50,859 bases of DNA, taken from an uncultured Gammaproteobacteria bacterium. GTDB taxonomy: Bacteria; Pseudomonadota; Gammaproteobacteria; UBA4575. The notes under the pieces are model-generated. The model worked only from the letters and a program-made list of their open reading frames with translations, did no database searches and had not been told where the DNA came from. The stretch lies in contig CALJEX010000002.1 in the NCBI GenBank assembly GCA_938074525.1, positions 1 through 50,859 on the forward strand, read 5' to 3'. Below are positions 45,777 to 50,859 of this stretch, in pieces (the first letter of the stretch is position 1; each line of letters opens with the position of its first letter). The position numbers and the translations under genes are program-made.

Positions 45777-46852
45777 GACGTTCGGCCTACGCCTTAATAA
45801 GACTAGAACATCTCACACACAATCTAAACATCCTAAGAACATTTGCTTCCAACTCAAAAATTATTTCGGTTGTTAAGGCGGATGCTTATGGGCATGGTCT
45901 AGCAAAAACCGCACAAGCACTTGCACAAAGTGATGCCTTTGCTGTGTCGTGTGCAAATGAAGCTGCTGAATTACGCGCTGCTAGAATTCTGCACCCTATT
46001 ATTTGCTTGCAAGGTTTTTCAAACGAAGCTGAGCTAAAAATAATTGCTGACGCCAACGTACAAGCCGTCATCCATAACGATCATCAAATTAAACTTCTAC
46101 AAAACCACAAACTCAATCAATCCATCCAAGTATGGTTAAAGATTGATACTGGCATGGGAAGATTAGGCTTTAGACCCGAAGATGCACGTTATGCATACCA
46201 ACAACTTGAGCAGATAAAATCAATCTCAAAAATTCGTTTAATGACGCATTTCGCTAATGCTGATTTATTAGATAATGATTCAACACAGCGCCAATTGAAA
46301 TCTTTTGATAACGTCACCAAGAGTTTTCCTGGCTGCGAAAGAAGTGCTGCGAATTCTGCTGCCACACTCGCCTATTCAAACTCATTATATGAATGGGTTA
46401 GATCCGGATTAGCTTTATATGGCATATCACCTTTCCAAGCAGACCAAACCCAACCAGACACCAGCGAACTTAAACCAGTTATGTCACTGCGTGCTCCTTT
46501 AATTTCTACCAAGCAATGCAAACAAGGAGATAAAATTGGCTATGGAAGTACTTATACATGCCCACGTGAAATGCGTGTTGGCGTGGTTGCTGCCGGCTAT
46601 GCAGATGGATATCCACGCGCAATAAAAACCCCTGTTAATGTTAGCCTAAATGGAAATCTTGCTGCAGTGATCGGTCGCGTCTCAATGGATATGATAACCA
46701 TTGACCTGAGTCATACAGATGCCAACATAGGTGATCATGTAGAGCTCTGGGGAGATGATATTTCCGTAACCGACATCGCCAATGCAGCAAATACTATCAG
46801 CTACGAATTACTATGCGGAGTATCAGGCCGTATTCATCGTCAATATGAATAA
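45773..46852 (+). CDS. alr: Alanine racemase
   Basis: A 359-residue PLP enzyme making D-alanine for peptidoglycan. The cofactor lysine is in SVVKADAYGHGLAKTA (about 33-48). The second-base tyrosine lies in GYGSTYTCPREMRVGVVAAGYADGYPR, and RVSMDMITIDLS and LWGDDISV follow. Length is typical (E. coli Alr 359). The start overlaps the dnaB stop, indicating translational coupling. No terminator hairpin follows. Confidence 0.96.
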   Translation: MRRSAYALIRLEHLTHNLNILRTFASNSKIISVVKADAYGHGLAKTAQALAQSDAFAVSCANEAAELRAARILHPIICLQGFSNEAELKIIADANVQAVIHNDHQIKLLQNHKLNQSIQVWLKIDTGMGRLGFRPEDARYAYQQLEQIKSISKIRLMTHFANADLLDNDSTQRQLKSFDNVTKSFPGCERSAANSAATLAYSNSLYEWVRSGLALYGISPFQADQTQPDTSELKPVMSLRAPLISTKQCKQGDKIGYGSTYTCPREMRVGVVAAGYADGYPRAIKTPVNVSLNGNLAAVIGRVSMDMITIDLSHTDANIGDHVELWGDDISVTDIANAANTISYELLCGVSGRIHRQYE

Positions 46853-46937
46853 AAAGCACACCTCTAAATAATTGAACCGAACAAGATTCATCTTGACTAA
46901 ATACGCATAACAACTCTGCATTCATAAAGGATTTATT

Positions 46938-47693
46938 ATGCATTCACTTCGACGAACTACCACACTCCCTATAAGTTTTTTCGCGTTACTGCTTATGGTC
47001 TTTGGCCTGAACGCATGCTCAACGTATGGCGATAAAGTAGCCCCTATCCCCTTGCCTAGCGAACAAACTGGCGGACTAGAAGTGAATGATGTCGGCTTAT
47101 ATGCAGAAGCCTACTTAAAACAAGATGCAGCCGAACGCGCTTTTGGTTTTGATATTCGAGGCGCAGGTGTATTACCCGTAAGATTCGTATTGGACAATCA
47201 GTCAGACGGTAATATAGAAATTCGTGGCGACCAGACTTTTTTAATCGACTCAGAAAATCAAGCATGGCCACTACTCACCTATGACCAAGCATATAGACGC
47301 GTCAATAAACATGTAGAACTAGGAGAAACAGCTAAGGGCGCTGCTAAGCCAGCTTTATTATTAGCGGCTACTGGCGCTATCGTTGGTGCTGCGGTTGGTG
47401 TAGTCACTGGAGACAGTGCTGCAGAAGGTGCAGGACGCGGTGCTGCTGCCGGTGCTGCTGCCGGCGCGGTATTTGGTGGTGCAAAACGCTATCAAGAAAT
47501 TGGCCAGGAAATTCGGGAAGACCTCGCTCATCATTCGTTTGATAATCGCGGCATAGAAAGTGGTGAAATCGCACATGGTTTTTTATTCTTTCCAGGTGAT
47601 CAAGAAATTTCATCTTTGGATACTTTAAGAATATCTATCATTATTAATGACCAGCCTCAAACAATAAAGTTAACACTACACGAGAAAATCTAA
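46938..47693 (+). CDS. Predicted outer-membrane lipoprotein with glycine-zipper segment
   Basis: A 251-residue lipoprotein: signal segment with the lipobox LNAC (cysteine near 27). A beta-rich mature domain with FDIRGAGVLPVRFVLDNQSD follows. Then comes a glycine/alanine-rich hydrophobic stretch (about 136-178; AATGAIVGAAVGVVTGDSAA, GAAAGAAAGAVFGG) of the glycine-zipper kind, and a C-terminal beta domain (IESGEIAHGFLFFPGDQE). I recognise the architecture but no named family. AAAGGA lies 7 bases before ATG. It has its own upstream gap of 85 bp with TTGACT at about 46892. Confidence 0.75.
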   Translation: MHSLRRTTTLPISFFALLLMVFGLNACSTYGDKVAPIPLPSEQTGGLEVNDVGLYAEAYLKQDAAERAFGFDIRGAGVLPVRFVLDNQSDGNIEIRGDQTFLIDSENQAWPLLTYDQAYRRVNKHVELGETAKGAAKPALLLAATGAIVGAAVGVVTGDSAAEGAGRGAAAGAAAGAVFGGAKRYQEIGQEIREDLAHHSFDNRGIESGEIAHGFLFFPGDQEISSLDTLRISIIINDQPQTIKLTLHEKI

Positions 47694-47757
47694 CTAACTA
47701 GCAATCATCACCGAAGAACATCTACATAGATTTTCTACACAACAAAGACTTCCTCCA

Positions 47758-47796
47758 AATCACCCGACCCGATAATCATTATCTGGCTGGGTGATT
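47758..47796. promoter_or_regulatory. Fur-core palindrome nested in an inverted repeat
   Basis: GATAATCATTATC (47771-47783) equals the last 13 bases of the 19-bp Fur consensus and is a perfect palindrome. It sits inside a wider inverted repeat, AATCACCC (47758-47765) with GGGTGATT (47789-47796). It may be an operator for the gene at 47876 or a hairpin after the upstream lipoprotein gene. Confidence 0.4.
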
Positions 47797-47875
47797 ACCA
47801 TTATCTTTTAAACTATTCGATGATAAAAAAAGCGATTACTGTGAACTCGTTCAAATTAACAACGAGGAATTTTAA

Positions 47876-48415
47876 TTGCAGCTATGGGATAGTATATTCA
47901 CATCAACTCTTAGCATACCCATCACTGTGAGCACATTCGAAAGCGAACAAGAAATTATTACTAGCAAACAATCAGAGTTAGAGCGCCGTGAAGAAAATGA
48001 ACGTAGAAACCCTACCTTCACAGGCTTCTTATTAGGATGTGTGAAATGTCAACGTAGGCAACAACGTCGATCTGATTGCTTCGCTCACTACGAAACAGAT
48101 TGGTATGACACCAAATTGTTTATCATGGCATTAGCAATACTATTTCTGTCTGTTGCAGACGCAGCAATGACCATGACTTTACTCAACGACGGAGCCGTTG
48201 AGATGAATCCGTTCATGAATTACCTACTCAATCATAGCATTCATGCATTTGTTTATACCAAGCTAGCACTAACCTCGGTATGCATTCTCGTGCTAGTGGC
48301 TCATTATCATTCAAAGCTATTCAACACACTTAGAGTTGATATCTTGTTAAGGTTTGCTTTGATAGTTTACTCTACTCTCGTGATATACGAGATATTCTTA
48401 TACTTTTGGTATTAA
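47876..48415 (+). CDS. DUF5658-type membrane protein
   Basis: A 179-residue protein starting with TTG, supported by GAGGAA at 47864-47869. The N-terminal 80 residues are charged and soluble (ELERREENERRNP; CVKCQRRQQRRSDCF with a CxxC). About three or four membrane segments follow. The block LSVADAAMTMTLLNDGAVEMNPFMNYLL (split here by reading) is the DUF5658 signature: an Asp, then GAxExNPxM. Such proteins are integral membrane proteins of unknown role. It converges on the gene ending at 48426. Confidence 0.72.
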   Translation: MQLWDSIFTSTLSIPITVSTFESEQEIITSKQSELERREENERRNPTFTGFLLGCVKCQRRQQRRSDCFAHYETDWYDTKLFIMALAILFLSVADAAMTMTLLNDGAVEMNPFMNYLLNHSIHAFVYTKLALTSVCILVLVAHYHSKLFNTLRVDILLRFALIVYSTLVIYEIFLYFWY

Positions 48416-48425
48416 CACCTAAATA

Positions 48426-48767
48426 CTAGTGCAATAACATAGGGTCTTCTTCTCTTAATCTAATTAACTGTCGCTGCCATAACGTTATATTGCCAGGATT
48501 AGAACCGCGAGAAATAGCATCCAGCCACTTATCATGGCACAACATTAATAGCTCAAGACCCTCATCAGTAAAATCTGACATCTTTAACTCGAAGTCCAAC
48601 CAATTTCTTTCTTCGGTTTTATCTTCTCGCACTAGACCTGTTTCTTTAAAAAAGTGTAACAATGGTTTATAACGATTAGAAAACTCTTCTGCAGCTTTTT
48701 TCTTAACGTTCTCTTCAGAACTTTCGTCTACGTACCACTTACATGCATCTATGACCATATCTTTCAT
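48426..48767 (-). CDS. Hypothetical acidic protein
   Basis: A 113-residue soluble protein not recognised. The ATG at 48767 is chosen because GGAG lies 9 bases upstream; an ATG at 48782 would add five residues but overlaps that ribosome binding site. The protein is mostly helical and acidic (VIDACKWYVDESSEENVKKK; MSDFTDEGLELLMLCHDKWL). Three inverted repeats lie in the 90 bp upstream. No membrane segment or known motif is seen. Confidence 0.65.
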   Translation of the reverse strand: MKDMVIDACKWYVDESSEENVKKKAAEEFSNRYKPLLHFFKETGLVREDKTEERNWLDFELKMSDFTDEGLELLMLCHDKWLDAISRGSNPGNITLWQRQLIRLREEDPMLLH

Positions 48768-48782
48768 ATTGCTTGTCTCCAT

Positions 48783-49063
48783 TTAGTTTTTCTTCCGTGT
48801 AGTACACACAATATTTATTACATAAATATGTTATCGCTAAGTGTAACGCTTAGAATGAGCACTCAGTCAAAAAATATTGCCCTATACATCTGAAAAACAT
48901 AACCTTTTATCATCACTAAAACTAATGATTATAAAACCTAAAATGTATAGCTCCAATTATCTGATAAATACCTCTCAAAATAAAAATAAATAAATCTTAT
49001 TAATATTCTGGTAACAATTATGACAAATACTCCAGCGATCAATAAACCACTAATTATTAAACT
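48783..49063. other. Intergenic region with clustered inverted repeats
   Basis: No gene is visible. Three inverted repeats lie close together. GTGTA-G-TACAC is at 48797-48807. ATATTTAT-TAC-ATAAATAT is at 48811-48829. CTAAGTGT-A-ACGCTTAG, with one wobble pair, is at 48837-48853. They fall within 60 bp of each other just upstream of the minus-strand gene, as an operator cluster would. The rest is very A+T rich. Confidence 0.45.
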
Positions 49064-49333
49064 ATGAATAACGACAATATCGCTAACAGAGGAATTTGCA
49101 CGCTATGCTCAAAGTGCCACATGAACACTCGCCCACACTATTTGCATCATCAGCTTATTATTTCTTATTGCGAATGCCAAAATTTAGGTGGATTACATAT
49201 AGGTTTTAGCCAGAAGTCATTCTGGAAGTTATATGCGGATATAAATAAGCATGAATTTCTCGAATTCGCTCAGAGCGCACAAGCTTATGTCGAAGTAATG
49301 AAAGAGACGCATTTGTATTCAGAATCCGCATAG
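49064..49333 (+). CDS. Small cysteine-containing hypothetical protein
   Basis: An 89-residue protein. The N-terminal half has CTLCSKCH and later YCEC, five cysteines with several histidines (HMNTRPHYLHHQ), which could make a zinc ribbon or other metal site. The C-terminal half is helical (FWKLYADINKHEFLEFAQSAQAY, written in parts). No family is recognised. It has no good ribosome binding site. The frame is long enough and balanced enough to be real, but this is less certain than its neighbours. Confidence 0.5.
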   Translation: MNNDNIANRGICTLCSKCHMNTRPHYLHHQLIISYCECQNLGGLHIGFSQKSFWKLYADINKHEFLEFAQSAQAYVEVMKETHLYSESA

Positions 49334-49692
49334 TAAAATCTCCCTATCGCTTCAGCACTGCTACTCATCTCACCTGAATCTCCAACACATATGCATATTA
49401 GTATACTAGATACCCATCAATTAATTATTTAGCTCCCTAGTTGCTTTATAATTACAACACCCGCAAAGCCTCACAATCCATGCGTACCCATTGGTAGGTA
49501 AAAAAATACCAATCATCGGCACCTCTGGTTTTCAAGCCCCAAAATTACCAAGAATAGCTCACATAATTTTAAATTATTTTTGCATCGCTTAAAGCAATGA
49601 ATTCATCTAGTAACTAGTAATGATTCAACGCAAAAAAATAATAAATGAGCTTTATTTCGCGGTAACTGCGTAAAACCATGAGGGGTTAAAAA
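49334..49692. other. Intergenic region before the cytochrome gene
   Basis: No gene is visible. It contains short palindromes: TAGTATACTA (49399-49408, which includes a -10-like TATACT), ATAATTT-T-AAATTAT (49563-49577), and CTAGT-A-ACTAG (49607-49617). A hairpin ATTGGTA/TACCAAT is at 49490-49513. No riboswitch fold could be recognised. Confidence 0.4.
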
Positions 49693-50712
49693 ATGTTGCA
49701 TGCTATTCGAGTCACACTATTATCGCTAGTTGTATTAGCTTCTTTATATGCCTGCGGAGGTCAATCTTCAGGTGAAAGCTCAGGCACCTCCACTAGCAGC
49801 ACACCACCAACAATCACGCCACCTAGCTCCTCTGACGCAATAAGCGGCAAAGCTTTTTATGAGCAATCCGCGTTAGGCTGTATTGGTTGCCATGGCACTA
49901 ATGGTGAAGGCGGAGTATTTAATGCGATTAATACTGTCACGCCTGATACATGTCCTTCATGTACTGACGTTGCTACATTAGCCGCAGATATTGCAGCAAC
50001 AATGCCAACTGGCGCCAATTCATCAATGTGTACCGGTACAACATCAGGAACCTGTGCACACGACATCGCAGTATATATGATGGAATCATGGATAAACGCA
50101 GGCGTACCTGCCCCTCAACCGGGCATATCCATTTCCTCTCCAAGCAACAACATTGCAACAAGCGAAGATGGCAACACCGCCACGATCTCTTTTGTTTTAG
50201 ATACAGAACCCACTTCGGATGTAAATATTAGCTTATCTAGCAGCGACATTACTGAAGGAACAATCAATCCTGCAAATTTAATTACACTTACATTTAATTC
50301 AGGAAACTGGAATATCAATCAAGATGTAGTTATTACTGGTCAAGACGACATTGAGATTGACGGAGACATCCAGTACACAATCAACATACTTGAAGTGATG
50401 ACCGCAGATCCAAACTATATGGGTTTTGGTCCGGACACTATTCCTGTGACTAATACAGACAACGAAGTATTTATACCTGCTGGAATTACCGTCAATCCAA
50501 TGAATGGGCTTACTACCAGCGAAAATTCTACCTCCGCATCATTTACGGTGGCGTTAGACACCATGCCTACTCAAGATGTGACTATTGGCCTCACCAGCTC
50601 CAATACAAATGAAGGCACAGTATCTCCAAGCAGCCTGACGTTCACTAATCTAGACTACAATGCAAAAACGGTTACGGTGACAGGTGTTGATGGTGGCTAT
50701 GGGTGGACTTGA
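49693..50712 (+). CDS. Truncated c-type cytochrome lipoprotein with Calx-beta-like repeats
   Basis: A 339-residue reading frame with a GAGGGG ribosome binding site. The lipobox LYAC (about residues 18-21) predicts a lipoprotein. A Ser/Thr/Pro linker follows. The cytochrome c domain (about 55-135) has the haem motif CIGCH at 63-67 and a likely distal methionine in TMPTG. Two Calx-beta-like repeats are at about 138-258 and 262-332. The second breaks off after VTVTGVD, where the first continues with IEIDGDIQYTI. The final seven codons and the stop lie inside the tRNA-Met gene, so the 3' part of the gene is missing. Confidence 0.75.
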   Translation: MLHAIRVTLLSLVVLASLYACGGQSSGESSGTSTSSTPPTITPPSSSDAISGKAFYEQSALGCIGCHGTNGEGGVFNAINTVTPDTCPSCTDVATLAADIAATMPTGANSSMCTGTTSGTCAHDIAVYMMESWINAGVPAPQPGISISSPSNNIATSEDGNTATISFVLDTEPTSDVNISLSSSDITEGTINPANLITLTFNSGNWNINQDVVITGQDDIEIDGDIQYTINILEVMTADPNYMGFGPDTIPVTNTDNEVFIPAGITVNPMNGLTTSENSTSASFTVALDTMPTQDVTIGLTSSNTNEGTVSPSSLTFTNLDYNAKTVTVTGVDGGYGWT

Positions 50713-50767
50713 ACCACCGACCCCAGCATTATGAATGCTGTGCTCTAACCAGCTGAGCTACATAGCC
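50691..50767 (-). tRNA. tRNA-Met (CAT), elongator type
   Basis: A 77-nt tRNA on the minus strand with encoded CCA. The acceptor stem is GGCTATG paired with CATAGCC, with D-arm GCTCAGCTGGTTAGAGC. The anticodon stem-loop is CAGCA-TTCATAA-TGCTG, anticodon CAT. The T-arm carries GGTTCAAGTCC. It closely resembles E. coli elongator tRNA-Met (GGCTACGTAGCTCAGTTGG...). The initiator has a C-A mismatch at 1-72 and is different. The gene's 3' end (50691) is where the cytochrome gene breaks. Confidence 0.96.
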
Positions 50768-50788
50768 ATATTTTGAATGGAGCAGCGC

Positions 50789-50817
50789 AAGATACGTGAC
50801 GGGTTAAAATCTGTCAA
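50789..50817 (-). promoter_or_regulatory. Sigma-70 promoter of tRNA-Met
   Basis: On the minus strand, TTGACA (50812-50817) and TATCTT (50789-50794) are separated by exactly 17 bp. They are followed by a GC-rich discriminator (GCGC) typical of stringently controlled stable-RNA promoters. Transcription would begin about 20 bases before the mature tRNA 5' end. Confidence 0.8.
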
Positions 50818-50859
50818 TAAATCTAGGCTGTGTTTATTATATAAGAATATTGATCCTAT

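Noticed and set aside
49334-49692. c-di-GMP riboswitch before the cytochrome gene
   Set aside because: I looked because of the c-di-GMP genes in the window, but the conserved GEMM core and paired arms are not present.

Overview
The window is an A+T-rich stretch of a gammaproteobacterial chromosome. The evidence is the conserved run queG / nnr-tsaE-amiB / mutL-miaA-hfq-hflX-hflK-hflC-yjeT-(hisZ)-purA ... rnr-rlmB-rpsF-rpsR-(DUF2232)-rplI-dnaB-alr, which follows the gene order around 94 min of the E. coli map. CmoA/CmoB, SohB, PcnB and the YdbH-YnbE-YdbL trio also fit. I cannot name the genus. Almost everything is core genome. I see no insertion sequence, integrase, phage gene or CRISPR array.

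Layout. (1) 1-4600: a small orphan gene behind a strong Fur-box-like sequence, a ribbon-helix-helix regulator with a doubled palindrome upstream, and two adjacent c-di-GMP genes (PAS-PAS-GGDEF-EAL, then GAF-GGEEF). (2) 4670-8640: a lipoprotein, cmoA-cmoB (tRNA wobble uridine modification), then glnK-amtB (nitrogen sensing and ammonium uptake) behind an NtrC-type site, closed by a clear terminator. (3) 8720-12830: pcnB-folK-deoxynucleoside kinase-panB-panC, nearly without gaps. A 34-codon membrane-peptide gene with a strong ribosome binding site follows, then a terminator. (4) 13200-15410: pgi and a DUF938 methyltransferase. (5) 15410-19724, minus strand: queG-ydbH-ynbE-ydbL (queuosine synthesis plus envelope lipid-transport proteins). 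(6) 19750-34771: nnr-tsaE-amiB, an inverted RibD-like/sohB pair, a divergent unknown gene, then mutL to purA. (7) 34768-36486: acetyltransferase, fatty-acid-hydroxylase-family membrane protein, small unknown gene. (8) 36856-38970: a frameshifted lipoprotein with beta repeats and a peptidoglycan-binding domain, and a small SPOR-domain protein. Each is followed by a strong terminator. (9) 39110-46852: rnr-rlmB, rpsF-rpsR-DUF2232-rplI, dnaB-alr. (10) 46938-50859: envelope lipoprotein, DUF5658 protein, two small unknown genes, and a c-type cytochrome lipoprotein gene that is cut off exactly at the 3' end of an elongator tRNA-Met gene.

The most notable points are the truncated cytochrome/beta-repeat gene fused to the tRNA-Met 3' end and the frameshift at about 37.44 kb in the repeat lipoprotein. 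The MutL carries the metal-dependent endonuclease motifs absent from E. coli MutL. Two divergent gene pairs are separated by only 25 bp each, and many starts lack a Shine-Dalgarno sequence. There are also several unexplained palindromes and hairpins between genes. I did not find a clearly new multi-gene defence or metabolic system. All assignments come from reading the sequence, and no database search was run.
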